This document shows, one piece after another, positions 1-8,102 of a DNA stretch of 54,033 nt (the stretch's first letter is position 1; each line of letters begins with the position of its first letter). Position numbers and translations under genes: made by a program. The stretch lies in the NCBI GenBank assembly GCA_004293265.1, contig RDXZ01000013.1:1-54033 (forward strand), written 5' to 3'. This DNA comes from Bacteroidota bacterium. Lineage in GTDB: Bacteria; Bacteroidota; Bacteroidia; Cytophagales; Microscillaceae. The notes under the pieces were generated by a model. It saw only the letters and a program-made list of their open reading frames with translations, made no database searches and was not told the origin of the DNA.

Positions 1-461
1 AAACAACACCATTCTCCCAACGAACAGAACGAAGAATATCCCAGCAAAGGCTAATATTTAAGATTTTATGAAGTTGTATATTTATCATATATTTTTTTTG
101 CAAATTTATGAAAAAAAATTTTTTTTATCAAAATTTTAAAATAAAATTATCAGTCCACTATTAGGTAAGAGCCTTTTTTATTTTTATGATATTTTTCTAA
201 CTGGTCGTATGATTTTTTTGGTTCTACTAAGATTTATAGGTAGTGTTGTTAATGTAATGCTTTGTCCTAATTATTAGAACCTACATATTTAAAAGTGGCT
301 TTCTTTTCTAATGCGTCTGCATCTTCAGTATGAGTATTTGCATTGTCCCCTAAGCATTAAAAAAACTTTGTGCTAAAATTTCTTGTCTAAATATAATTAT
401 GACAGAAAATATAAATAAGCAAATATATATTTTATTTTTCATTTTTATTCTTGCTAAAAGA
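1..461. other. Intergenic, no complete gene
   Basis: No convincing complete gene is visible. Frame 1 is open from base 1 to a TAA at 52-54, which could be the last 17 codons of a truncated or upstream gene, but the peptide is not recognisable. Bases 240-265 resemble the dispersed repeat also found near 4705 and, inverted, near 9300. Bases 291-343 are the left end of a tandem duplication that recurs at 980-1034. Confidence 0.5.
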
Positions 462-905
462 TTACTTATAAATCATAATATATTTATAGTTTTGCAAAAC
501 ACCATTTACTTTATAACTTTTTAGTTCTATGTATTGATTGGCTTTTCTAAACCAAGCCGTTCTACAACTTTTAGTTTCAAATTCAAGATTAGTTACTTTA
601 TAATCTCCTATATTGGTTCTGACCAGATAATCATAATCAAAACTATAATTATCATTACTAACCCGAAGATCTCCATTTGCACTAATTCTACCATACATTT
701 TTATCGTATCTAAAGCTTGACTAAAATTACTATTTTTGGTAAATCTTACCACATAACAGCAATCATTTAAGTGCATAAATTCTGTATTGAAACCGTTTGA
801 ACCAACTGCTAACCTAAACAAATTTATCTTAGTTTGACTTTCAGGACAAAGACTTTCTATACATCCACTCAAAAAAAAGAGTATTATTAAACATAAATAT
901 TTCAT
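462..905 (-). CDS. Small lipoprotein, copy 1 of a tandem pair
   Basis: A 147-residue secreted lipoprotein of unknown function. Residues 1-15 form a short lipoprotein signal peptide ending in a lipobox (LSGC), so Cys15 should be lipidated and the protein anchored in the envelope. The mature part has conserved cysteines (Cys20, a CC pair near residue 50, one Cys in KSCRTAWF near 112), which suggests disulphide bonds in the periplasm. It is paralogous to the next gene and aligns along its whole length; the C-terminal tail is shorter. A possible -7 element, TACTTTTA (one mismatch to TAnnTTTG), lies about 30 bases upstream in both copies. I recognise no named family. Confidence 0.75.
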   Translation of the reverse strand: MKYLCLIILFFLSGCIESLCPESQTKINLFRLAVGSNGFNTEFMHLNDCCYVVRFTKNSNFSQALDTIKMYGRISANGDLRVSNDNYSFDYDYLVRTNIGDYKVTNLEFETKSCRTAWFRKANQYIELKSYKVNGVLQNYKYIMIYK

Positions 906-1125
906 ATTTTTTTTAAAAAATTTAGTTGTGAATAAAAGTAGATTGAAAAAAAGTTTTTTTTTTGATTGGTTTTATACTTAAAAGTGGCTTTCTTTTCTAA
1001 TGCGTGTGCATCTTCAGTATGAGTATTTGCATTGACCATAAGAGTGTTGCTTGTGCATAAACTCTTTGTATGCAAAGTAAGATGATGATGTATAACATAT
1101 TATTTTTCATTGCGTTATTTGTTTT

Positions 1126-1596
1126 TTATCTGTATATTTCAATCCCACCACAAATTGAGTTCTGAGAATTAGATGACGCGTTTTGTGAAACATTGTTTAC
1201 TTTGTAACTTTTAAGTTGTGAATATTGATTGGCTTTTCTAAACCAAGCCGTTCTACAACTTTTTGTTTCAAGTTCAAAATCAGTTACTTTGTAATCTCCT
1301 ACATTAGTTCTGACCAAATAATCATAATCAAAAGTATAGTTACTATTATTTATTGTAATAATTCCAGTTGAGCTAATATTACGATACATTTTTAGACTAT
1401 CTAAAGATTGACTGAAATTACTATTTTTTACAAATCTTACCACATAACAACAATCATTGTTAAACATAAATTCTGTATTAAAATTATTAGAACGAGCAGA
1501 TAACTGAATAACACACATTGTTCTTTGACTTTCGGGACATAAATTTTCAATACATCCATTCAAAAAAAAGAGTATTATTAAACATAAATATTTCAT
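1126..1596 (-). CDS. Small lipoprotein, copy 2 of a tandem pair
   Basis: A 156-residue lipoprotein paralogous to the gene at 462-905. The signal peptide is almost identical and ends in a lipobox LNGC (Cys15). The cysteine pattern (Cys20, the CC pair, KSCRTAWF) is retained. The most divergent parts are residues 20-45 and the C-terminus, where this copy has an asparagine/serine-rich tail with one extra cysteine. Since signal peptide and flanks are nearly identical, the changes are concentrated in the exposed mature part. Function unknown. Confidence 0.75.
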   Translation of the reverse strand: MKYLCLIILFFLNGCIENLCPESQRTMCVIQLSARSNNFNTEFMFNNDCCYVVRFVKNSNFSQSLDSLKMYRNISSTGIITINNSNYTFDYDYLVRTNVGDYKVTDFELETKSCRTAWFRKANQYSQLKSYKVNNVSQNASSNSQNSICGGIEIYR

Positions 1597-1949
1597 ATTT
1601 TTTTTAAAAATTTAGTTGTGAATAAAAGTAGATTGAAAAAAAGTTTTTTTATAAGTTGGTAAATCACGCAAACTTGTATCAAGGCAATCAATGTTTATCA
1701 ATATCAGTATTTTTACTTTTAATGAACAAAATACAATTAGTGTAAATGAAAGTAACTTTTTTTTAAAAGTTATACTACTATAACTACGATTAGATAACTA
1801 TTGTTTTGAAAAAAGATATTTTTTTTTCAATTTTTTTTGCTATGTAGATTATGAAAAATAACTTATTTTTTAACTCAATTAATCGCAACATTTTCTTATA
1901 AGTCTATAAAAAAAATAAACGCATCTAATTTTAAGCCTCAAATATAAAA
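1597..1949. other. AT-rich intergenic region
   Basis: No gene seen. The first 50 bases are the duplicated leader shared with 906-955. The rest is A/T-rich and ends at the terminator of the porE-like gene. Confidence 0.6.
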
Positions 1950-1995
1950 ACAACAAAAACTACAATATTTTTAAATGTATTGTAGTTTTTGTTGT
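1950..1995 (-). terminator. Intrinsic terminator of the porE-like gene
   Basis: A perfect 18-bp inverted repeat (1950-1967 with 1978-1995) with a 10-base loop lies 9 bases beyond the stop codon at 2005. On the minus strand it is followed by TTTTATATT. No plus-strand gene ends here. Confidence 0.9.
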
Positions 1996-2004
1996 CAAAA
2001 CGTT

Positions 2005-4077
2005 TTATTTCATTTTAAAAATTTCAAATTCAACGCGGCGATTGAGTTTTTTATGCTCATCATTTTCTTCTTTTTGCACAACTCTTTTTTTACTTCCGTG
2101 TCCTTCTGCTTTGATTCGTTCAGGTTTAAATTTTCCTCGATTGAGTAAATATTGTCGGATTGCTTCTGCTCTTTTTTCAGATAATTCTTGATTGGCATTC
2201 TCATCAGGATTTGAGCCTTCAGTATGTCCTGAGATTGTCAAACCTAAATTAGGATGGTCTGCCAAGAAAAATATTAGTTTTTCGAGGTCAGGGTGCATAT
2301 CTTCACTGACATCGGCACTATTTTGTCCAAATTCGATGGCTTCAAACTTCCATTTTTTAAATTTGATGGAAGGTGTAGAAAAATTGATAGTCGTATCACC
2401 TTTGAGTAACAATTGTTTTTCGATTCTAAAAAAATCTTCTCCTGTGATAATGACCAAATAATTTCTATTTCTAATCAAATCAAATCGATACGAACCATCA
2501 GGTCTTAAATATTTGGGGGCAACTTCTACGCCTTCGTCCATATCGACAATAGACACAATTCCCTCAAAAGATTTTCCGGTGAGCGAATCCGTAACTGCTC
2601 CTTGAAACTTAATAAACGCTTCAGGTTGGGCTTCCATTGGTAGGCTTGCCGTATGTAAATTAAGCACTTCTTTATCCAAGGAATCGCCTGTAAATCCGTC
2701 CCAAAACTTTATTTTTGTTGTCTTGGCATAATATAAATTTTTGGCTTTTGAATCAATGGTAAAATAATATTCATCTTTTTTATAATTGACCAGCGGTCCG
2801 ATATTTTTAGGTTCGCCTTTCCATCTGCCTCCTATTTCTCTCCTAATTTTATAAATATCCATTCCGCCAAAATTGACTAATTGTCCGTTAGAACTAAAAT
2901 ATAATACATTGTTATTTGGGTGATAAAACGGGCTTACTTCATTGCCTCTGGTATTAATAATCGGTCCTAAATTGCGTGCTTTGGCATAATTCCAAAGCGT
3001 ATCACCGTCAGCATCAACCCGAAATCCACGCCTGTATGTATAATAAATATCAGACATTCCAAAGCCACCAAATCTATCAGAGGCAAAAAATAAGGTATCT
3101 TCTGTATGAGATAGGGTAGGTTGGGAGTCCCAATTGATAGAATTAACAGCGAAACCTAAATTTCTAATTTTTCCCCATCTACCATTTTTCAATTTTTTGG
3201 CTTCATAAATATCACAATTTCCGATACTATTGGGAGCGCCACATCTTGAAAAATACATAGTTTTTCCGTTTTTAGACAAACAAGGTGAACCTTCATTGTA
3301 TTCTGAGTTGATTTCTCCTAACAAAGGTTTGGCAGTTGTCCAAGGAATGGTATCAAATTTTTGTCCTGCGTCTGTTTCTTTCAAAAACAAACTATCTGCT
3401 TTTCTTGAGGTATAAATATCTTCATCAATGGTATATTTTGCACCATTTTTTTTTTGTTTTCGAGTAGATGTAAACAATAAAATAACATCTTTTCCACCTA
3501 AGGCAGGTCCGTAATCGTCATATTTTGAATTGACAGAATCACTCATTTGCGTATAAACCGCAGAAGGCACGTCTAATGTATCAATATTAGCAGAAGGATT
3601 AGCATAATTAAAATAATATTCGACAGGAAGATAATAATCTTTATCGTTTCGGGTTAAAGAATCATAAAAAATTCTTGCATTTTTTAAATTTCCTTTGGGG
3701 TGATGTTTGAGTACAATTCCATAAAAAAGTTTTGCTTTTTCTTCATATCTTAGTTCCTCAGCTAATTTAGCCAATCTAAAAATCAGATATAAATCTTTTT
3801 GAAAATTTTTTGCTCCAAAACTCATCACATAATTATATAACAGATGATAAGTTTTTTGTTTATCACCTTTTTTTGCCATTTTTTCAATGGCTTTCATTTT
3901 TTCTTCATCTCTATAATAAGGATACAAACCAATTTTTCCAAAATGTAAAATCCTGCCGTCATCTCTTTTGATAGTATCAGCGGATTCTTTTATTTTTCCT
4001 CGTTTTTGGGCAAAAACAATAGTAGATGAGCAACAAATAAAAAGTAAAAATACTCCTAATAATTTTAAGAAATACAT
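2005..4077 (-). CDS. porE: PorE-like OmpA-family envelope protein, probable type IX secretion component
   Basis: A 690-residue secreted protein. It has a signal peptide (residues 1-23, ending VFA), a TPR-like helical region (about 55-140) and a WD40/PD40-type beta-propeller (about 190-450) with repeated 'YFSSNG/YFSR' strands. A carboxypeptidase-regulatory-like domain follows (about 490-555), then a C-terminal OmpA domain (about 580-690) with ISGHTEG and ELSEKRAEAIRQYL, the peptidoglycan-binding motif. The usual Asp of GHTD is Glu. The order TPR, propeller, CRD, OmpA is that of PorE, which links the PorKN ring to peptidoglycan. The gldKLMN locus is 23 kb away. The signal peptide contains CC but no good lipobox, so I predict ordinary signal peptidase I cleavage. 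Other OmpA/PD40 paralogues exist in this phylum, so the exact orthology is inferred. Confidence 0.75.
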   Translation of the reverse strand: MYFLKLLGVFLLFICCSSTIVFAQKRGKIKESADTIKRDDGRILHFGKIGLYPYYRDEEKMKAIEKMAKKGDKQKTYHLLYNYVMSFGAKNFQKDLYLIFRLAKLAEELRYEEKAKLFYGIVLKHHPKGNLKNARIFYDSLTRNDKDYYLPVEYYFNYANPSANIDTLDVPSAVYTQMSDSVNSKYDDYGPALGGKDVILLFTSTRKQKKNGAKYTIDEDIYTSRKADSLFLKETDAGQKFDTIPWTTAKPLLGEINSEYNEGSPCLSKNGKTMYFSRCGAPNSIGNCDIYEAKKLKNGRWGKIRNLGFAVNSINWDSQPTLSHTEDTLFFASDRFGGFGMSDIYYTYRRGFRVDADGDTLWNYAKARNLGPIINTRGNEVSPFYHPNNNVLYFSSNGQLVNFGGMDIYKIRREIGGRWKGEPKNIGPLVNYKKDEYYFTIDSKAKNLYYAKTTKIKFWDGFTGDSLDKEVLNLHTASLPMEAQPEAFIKFQGAVTDSLTGKSFEGIVSIVDMDEGVEVAPKYLRPDGSYRFDLIRNRNYLVIITGEDFFRIEKQLLLKGDTTINFSTPSIKFKKWKFEAIEFGQNSADVSEDMHPDLEKLIFFLADHPNLGLTISGHTEGSNPDENANQELSEKRAEAIRQYLLNRGKFKPERIKAEGHGSKKRVVQKEENDEHKKLNRRVEFEIFKMK

Positions 4078-4420
4078 ATATGCTTGTTTATAAATATGTT
4101 TTCAACCATCAAAAAAGGACTGAAAATATACAAAAATTGTCAATGTTTTTATAAAAAATATGTTAAATATGATAAAATCGAACTATATTGTGTGTAATTT
4201 TAGAACGTTTAAACTTATATAAGATTATGTTTTGAGTAGTAAAAAAATCATACCATATTTTTAAATATTTATACCTTTTTTTATTTTTTAGGTAATAAAC
4301 AAATTGTTTTAGTATATTTTTCTCACATATTTGTTTTATACGCATAAAAAACATAAAAAATATTTTTTTTTCAAAAATATTTATAAAAAAAATAGAACTT
4401 TTGTTGATGTGAGTATATAT

Positions 4421-4576
4421 ACACAAAAAAAAAACAGTCAAATAAATTATTTGACCGTTTCCGACGAACAATAAAAACACATTATTTACCTTACAATTTT
4501 TCTATGAAAAATTTAAAATCTAAGGTATGAAAAATATATCTTTCGAACACAAAACTTCTTACTTTTATTTTTCATA
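4421..4576 (-). ncRNA. Candidate structured small RNA of about 155 nt
   Basis: A minus-strand transcription unit that encodes no plausible protein. A consensus promoter lies directly upstream (4580-4611). The predicted 5' end starts a 10-bp perfect stem (4567-4576 pairing with 4526-4535). A second hairpin follows with an outer 6-bp stem (4521-4526/4488-4493, sharing one base with stem 1) and an 8-bp inner stem (4506-4513/4495-4502) closed by a 3-base loop. A 27-base unpaired linker leads to the terminator hairpin at 4432-4460 and a U-rich tail. It does not show the long closing stem expected of 6S RNA or the SRP signature. It could instead be a long attenuated leader of the porE-like gene that starts 345 bases downstream. 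Confidence 0.55.
4432..4460 (-). terminator. Intrinsic terminator of the candidate small RNA
   Basis: GTCAAATAA at 4437-4445 pairs with TTATTTGAC at 4447-4455. The stem is extended after one mismatch by AAAC/GTTT. On the minus strand it is followed by about ten U residues. It lies 440 bases beyond the stop of the 4903-5439 gene and only about 115 bases from the promoter at 4580-4611. Confidence 0.75.
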
Positions 4577-4579
4577 GTG

Positions 4580-4611
4580 CAAAGGTAAAAACTATTTTTT
4601 AATTTTGCAAA
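4580..4611 (-). promoter_or_regulatory. Bacteroidota consensus promoter for the small RNA
   Basis: On the minus strand: TTTG (4608-4611), a 20-base spacer, then TACCTTTG (4580-4587). This matches TTTG-N19..21-TAnnTTTG at every fixed position. No protein start lies close downstream. Confidence 0.75.
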
Positions 4612-4654
4612 CGTTTGCATAAATTTTTTAAAATTTTTTTAAAAAAAATTTTTT

Positions 4655-4850
4655 TCTTATTTTGGTGCAAGCCTCCAAGCTTGTATGAAGTTCTTTTTAA
4701 AAGTTGGTAGTGCTGCTAATGTATAGCTTTGTCCTGCTGAACGAAGTGAAGCAACTGCTTATTTTGGTACAAGTGTGTATGCTTGCACCAGTGAGTGTTT
4801 TGTAAACGAAAAACGAGATTTTTCGCTTCGCTCAAAACGACAAAAACATT
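4655..4850. repeat. Composite of dispersed repeats, degenerate
   Basis: Contains imperfect palindromes of the GCAAGC family (near 4660-4690 and 4740-4785). It also has two segments that recur, inverted and in inverted order, inside the 9187-9368 element: the part around 4720-4760 (GAACGAAGTGAAGCAAC) and the part around 4808-4840 (TTTTTCGCTTCGCTCAAAA). It looks like a decayed reverse-oriented copy of that element with a palindromic repeat inserted. Non-coding. Confidence 0.6.
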
Positions 4851-4902
4851 ATATTTTTAGCACTACCCAAAAGTTTTAAACTTTTAAAAAATGCTAAAAA
4901 TA

Positions 4903-5439
4903 TTATTTTTCAATCACAATCACTTCGTCATCGCGCACCCAACCCCAAACGATTTCGTCGGGCGTACATACGACAGAAATTTCGTCATCTTTTTGAAGGC
5001 TCAAAAACATAGATTCTTGTACTTCTAATCTGATTTTTCCATGTTTATCTGTCAATTCTAAGGCATCTAAACCATCTTTATCAAAACCTACGGCGTGTAC
5101 GACTTCGATTTCGAAATAAAAATTTTCAAATTCTTCTTCGGTTTTTTCGTCTATTGATATTTTTTGTATTCTTTGTAACAATTTTCCTTCAATCAAATAA
5201 GGTTTTTCCATTGTAATTAAATTATACAATTCATCACCATATAATAAATAATCCAAAGGCAACGCGATACCACCCAAAGCCAATACCAAACCTACATTTT
5301 GAAACATCAAAAGCCCAATAATTATTCCAACAGCAAACGTAATTGTCCATAAATAAATATGTTTTAAAAGGTGTTTTCCTTTTGCTTCACGCATAATTTC
5401 AGCATGTAAATTTACCCAATCAATATGATATTTTGACAT
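4903..5439 (-). CDS. Membrane protein of unknown function
   Basis: A 178-residue protein. The N-terminal 30 residues are soluble. Two hydrophobic helices follow (about 33-50 and 52-68, the second rich in Gly/Ala/Leu), then a cytosolic acidic C-terminal domain of about 105 residues that ends in short beta-strand-like segments (IRLEVQESMFLSLQ, EISVVCTPDEIVWGWV). This resembles bacterial small two-helix proteins with an OB/SH3-like tail, but I cannot name a family. It is divergently transcribed from the TPR-PspC gene, and the two have back-to-back promoters in the 140-bp gap. Confidence 0.75.
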   Translation of the reverse strand: MSKYHIDWVNLHAEIMREAKGKHLLKHIYLWTITFAVGIIIGLLMFQNVGLVLALGGIALPLDYLLYGDELYNLITMEKPYLIEGKLLQRIQKISIDEKTEEEFENFYFEIEVVHAVGFDKDGLDALELTDKHGKIRLEVQESMFLSLQKDDEISVVCTPDEIVWGWVRDDEVIVIEK

Positions 5440-5479
5440 TTTTTATGTACTTTGAAGAAAATAATTTTAAATGATTGAG

Positions 5480-5548
5480 TAAAGGTAAAATTTATTTTTG
5501 AGAAAATCAAAAAAAAGTTGTTTTTATCCAAAAAAATATATTACTTTG
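5480..5548. promoter_or_regulatory. Divergent promoter pair
   Basis: Minus-strand promoter: TTTG (5508-5511), 20-base spacer, TACCTTTA (5480-5487), serving the gene starting at 5439. Plus-strand promoter: GTTG (5517-5520), 20-base spacer, TTACTTTG (5541-5548), serving the gene starting at 5580. Each is one base off the TTTG/TAnnTTTG consensus per box, with exact spacing. The two -33 boxes are only 5 bases apart, so the genes may be co-regulated. Confidence 0.65.
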
Positions 5549-5579
5549 TGCTTTAATTCGAAAAAATAGTAAAATAGCA

Positions 5580-6332
5580 ATGGAAAATTCTGATAAATTG
5601 CAAGAATATATACAAAAAATTTTAAGCTTGCAAAACGAACAAAGAGAAAAACCTATCGATGGGCAAGAACTTAAACGTATTGCTTCAGACTTGGGTTTGT
5701 CTGATAGTGAAATTGCTTTTATTAATTCGAAACAAAAAGACTATTTTACAAGAGGGGAGGGGTATAGCCGATACGAAGATTGGGATAGTGCTATCGAGGA
5801 ATTTCAACAATCTATTATTTTAAATCCCTCTCATTTGGAGGCATTGTACGGATTGGCAAACGCTCACAAACATAGGTATATGCTCAAAAAAAATAAAGAT
5901 GATTTACAAAAAGCAAAAAACTATGTCAAACAATCTTTGCAAGTCAATGCTTCACACGAACCATCTTTTAAACTATCGGCGGAACTCAATAAAGGAACTT
6001 TCTCAAAAAGTAATCCATTTAGTCAGCCTACTGATAACCAAAGCAAACTCAATCAGATGATGGAAGATGTTTTGAATGATATGCGAAATACGTCAAAATC
6101 AGTCTTTAAAACTTCTACCACTGATATTTTTGGTAATAATGTAGAAAAAAAACTAAGAAAATCCTCAAGAGATAAAAAAATATTTGGGGTCTGTGGAGGA
6201 ATTGCTGAATATTTAGGCATCGATTCTACTTGGGTAAGATTGGTTTTTATTGCTCTTTTAGTTACGACAGGTATGTCTTTTCCTGTGTATTTAGCGTTGG
6301 CTTTTATTATGCCCAAACATCAAAAATACTAA
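5580..6332 (+). CDS. TPR and PspC domain protein
   Basis: A 250-residue protein with a helical N-terminus (1-55), two tetratricopeptide units (about 58-125; YSRYEDWDSAIEEFQQSI... then a second repeat), a linker (130-190) and a C-terminal PspC domain (about 193-248: KKIFGVCGGIAEYLG, then a hydrophobic helix and MPKH). PspC domains in other bacteria sense envelope stress or anchor regulators at the inner membrane. In this fusion the TPR part would be the protein-binding arm. The single membrane segment near the end makes the protein C-tail anchored. Function is inferred from domains only. It probably forms an operon with the following gene (16 bp). Confidence 0.85.
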   Translation: MENSDKLQEYIQKILSLQNEQREKPIDGQELKRIASDLGLSDSEIAFINSKQKDYFTRGEGYSRYEDWDSAIEEFQQSIILNPSHLEALYGLANAHKHRYMLKKNKDDLQKAKNYVKQSLQVNASHEPSFKLSAELNKGTFSKSNPFSQPTDNQSKLNQMMEDVLNDMRNTSKSVFKTSTTDIFGNNVEKKLRKSSRDKKIFGVCGGIAEYLGIDSTWVRLVFIALLVTTGMSFPVYLALAFIMPKHQKY

Positions 6333-6348
6333 CTAATATTTGCTTTTT

Positions 6349-7119
6349 ATGGCTTTTAAAATCAATCAAGAAATTTTAGATGATTTATTTTTGAGATATA
6401 ATCGAATAGAATTTATCGAAAAAGACCCGATTTCTTTGCCTCATCAATATACAAAAAAACAAGACATTGAAATTGTAGCGTTTTGGACTGCGATTTTATC
6501 ATGGGGACAACGCACGACTATCATCAAAAAAGCCAAAGAATTGTTTAGTTTGATGGATAATGCACCTTCTGATTTTATTAAAAATCATTACCCCAAAGAT
6601 AGAATTGCCTTTGATAATTTTAAACATCGAACTTTTAATGCCGTTGATACTGATTATTTTTTGACTTTTTTACAAAATCATTATCAAAAAAACGAAAGTT
6701 TAGAAACTGCTTTTGCTGATTTTATTCTTCCCAATGATATAGATATAGAAAATGCTTTGAAAGGATTTTATCGATATTTTATTGACAATAAAAATTTTCC
6801 TGCCCGCACAGCAAAACACATTTCTACACCCGAAAAAAATTCTGCTTGCAAAAGATTGTGTATGTTTTTGAGATGGATGGTAAGAAATGATAGTTTGGGA
6901 GTCGATTTTGGATTGTGGAAAAAAATACTACCTTCACAACTTATCTGCCCTTTTGACGTACACGTGGAACGAATCGCAAGAGAATGGAATTTGGTAGAGC
7001 GAAAAAAAGCTGATTGGAAAACTGCCAAAGAACTAACCGAAAATTTACGATTGTTTTCTGCTGATGACCCTGTTAAATATGATTTTGCTTTGTTTGGTTG
7101 GGGAGTCGAAAATAAATAA
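6349..7119 (+). CDS. TIGR02757 (DUF2400) family protein
   Basis: A 256-residue protein matching the TIGR02757 family. Hallmarks are EIVAFWTAILSWGQRTTI near residue 40, the conserved CKRLCMFLRWMVR segment around 170, and CPFDVHVERIARE near 200. The family is related in fold to HhH-GPD DNA glycosylases but has no proven activity. An upstream in-frame TTG at 6340 is possible, but ATG 6349 gives the usual N-terminus (MAFKINQEILDDL). It lies 16 bases after the PspC gene and is followed by a hairpin. Confidence 0.9.
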   Translation: MAFKINQEILDDLFLRYNRIEFIEKDPISLPHQYTKKQDIEIVAFWTAILSWGQRTTIIKKAKELFSLMDNAPSDFIKNHYPKDRIAFDNFKHRTFNAVDTDYFLTFLQNHYQKNESLETAFADFILPNDIDIENALKGFYRYFIDNKNFPARTAKHISTPEKNSACKRLCMFLRWMVRNDSLGVDFGLWKKILPSQLICPFDVHVERIAREWNLVERKKADWKTAKELTENLRLFSADDPVKYDFALFGWGVENK

Positions 7120-7148
7120 CTTTCCAAAAATTTTAAATCTTTGGAAAG
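7120..7148 (+). terminator. Hairpin after the TIGR02757 gene
   Basis: A perfect 9-bp stem, CTTTCCAAA (7120-7128) with TTTGGAAAG (7140-7148), starts right at the stop codon. The U-tract is weak (TTGTTTTTGG), so termination may be partial. Confidence 0.55.
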
Positions 7149-7161
7149 CTGTTGTTTTTGG

Positions 7162-7276
7162 AAAGTTAAGATTTTTGTAACTATTTAGGTTATTTTGGTG
7201 CAAGCGTGGACGCTTGCACCAGTTAATATCTCGTGCAAGCGTCCACGCTTGCACGAAGTTCAAAGTTAAGATTTTT
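7162..7276. repeat. 85-bp palindromic element bracketed by a 15-bp direct repeat
   Basis: AAAGTTAAGATTTTT occurs at 7162-7176 and again at 7262-7276. The 85 bases between (7177-7261) begin with CTATTTAGGTTATTTTG and contain two strong palindromes, 7197-7220 and 7232-7255, whose arms share the core GTGCAAGCGT. The 15-bp repeat looks like a target duplication or recombination footprint. The right copy overlaps the stop codon of the MarC-family gene. Confidence 0.75.
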
Positions 7277-7847
7277 AAATATTGATATGTGTTCTAAACA
7301 TTTTGATAGCGATAGCCAACAAAATGACTCCAAAAACTTTTCTTAAAATATCTGCACCTGTTGTACCCAATTTTTTTTCTATCCAATTTGAGGCTCTCAA
7401 AACCAAATAAATGAGTAATAAATTCAAACAAATAGCAATCAAAACAGATAATTGATGAAATTCGGCACGCAAAGTTAAAATAGTTGTCATCGTTCCTGCG
7501 CCTGCAATAATCGGAAAAGCAATCGGAACAATGGCGGCTGAGCCTGTGTTTCCATTCATTTCACCTTTGAACAAATGAATACCCAAGACCATTTCTAATC
7601 CTAAAAAAAATATAACCAACGCACCCGCAATGGCAAAAGAGGGCGTATCCAAACCAAATAAATGTAAAATACTTTCTCCTAAAAACAAGAAAGCAATCAT
7701 AATCAAACCTGCCACCAAAGTAACTTTACCTGATTGCAAAACGCCTGTCTTTTTTTTAAGGTCGATAATCACAGGAATTGAACCTAAAATATCAATCACT
7801 GAAAATAAAATCAATGAAACTGATAAAATTTCTTTAAAATTTAACAT
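7275..7847 (-). CDS. MarC family integral membrane protein
   Basis: A 190-residue polytopic protein of the MarC/UPF0056 family with six hydrophobic helices. Family marks are the N-terminal SLILFSVIDILGSIPV, the central MNGNTGSAAIVPIAFPIIAGAG and the C-terminal RKVFGVILLAIAIKMF. The founding name came from an assumed role in multiple antibiotic resistance that was later withdrawn; the true transport role is unknown. I start at ATG 7847, because the longer frame to 7904 runs through a probable -7 element (TACCTTTG at 7878-7885) and the shorter start fits the family. The last codons lie in the direct repeat of the palindromic element. Confidence 0.9.
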   Translation of the reverse strand: MLNFKEILSVSLILFSVIDILGSIPVIIDLKKKTGVLQSGKVTLVAGLIMIAFLFLGESILHLFGLDTPSFAIAGALVIFFLGLEMVLGIHLFKGEMNGNTGSAAIVPIAFPIIAGAGTMTTILTLRAEFHQLSVLIAICLNLLLIYLVLRASNWIEKKLGTTGADILRKVFGVILLAIAIKMFRTHINI

Positions 7848-7997
7848 AATATTGCACTTATTTTTTTTAATAATGTGCAAAGGTAGGTAATAAAAAAATA
7901 CCAAACAATATTTGGTTAAAGATTTTACAATAGATTAACATTGAACACTAAAAATAAATCAAAAAATATAAATATTTTACAATTTTTTATTTCTCTA

Positions 7998-8028
7998 AAA
8001 ATAGGTTTAGTTGATTTAAACCTATTTT
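7998..8028 (-). terminator. Probable terminator of the aminotransferase gene
   Basis: A 12-bp perfect stem, AAAATAGGTTTA (7998-8009) with TAAACCTATTTT (8017-8028), lies 75 bases past the stop at 8103 in A/T-rich DNA. A modest U-rich tail follows on the minus strand. The remaining gap 7848-8102 shows nothing else. Confidence 0.55.
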
Positions 8029-8102
8029 GTTATGATAAAAATATGCTTTTTTTGTTTAAAATTAAAATAAAATTATTTTTTTATAAAAATAAAATATTTT
8101 TT

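Larger units (their letters stand above)
288..1650. repeat. Tandem duplication, two copies of about 690 bp, each with one lipoprotein gene
   Basis: Two direct copies run from about 288 to 978 and from about 979 to 1650. The non-coding stretch at 291-343 reappears at 980-1034 with very few changes. The block just upstream of the first gene's start (906-955) reappears upstream of the second (1597-1645). The offset is about 690 bp throughout, so the gene and both flanks were copied together. The non-coding flanks are at least as similar as the genes, which points to a fairly recent event. Confidence 0.85.

Noticed and set aside
4163-4480. Open frame of 105 codons on the minus strand
   Set aside because: The composition is pure A/T bias (F, I, K, Y), it overlaps the terminator of the candidate small RNA, and no promoter or family fits.
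7045-7263. Open frame of 72 codons on the minus strand
   Set aside because: It runs through the palindromic element and the end of the TIGR02757 gene; it is a by-product of the repeat.
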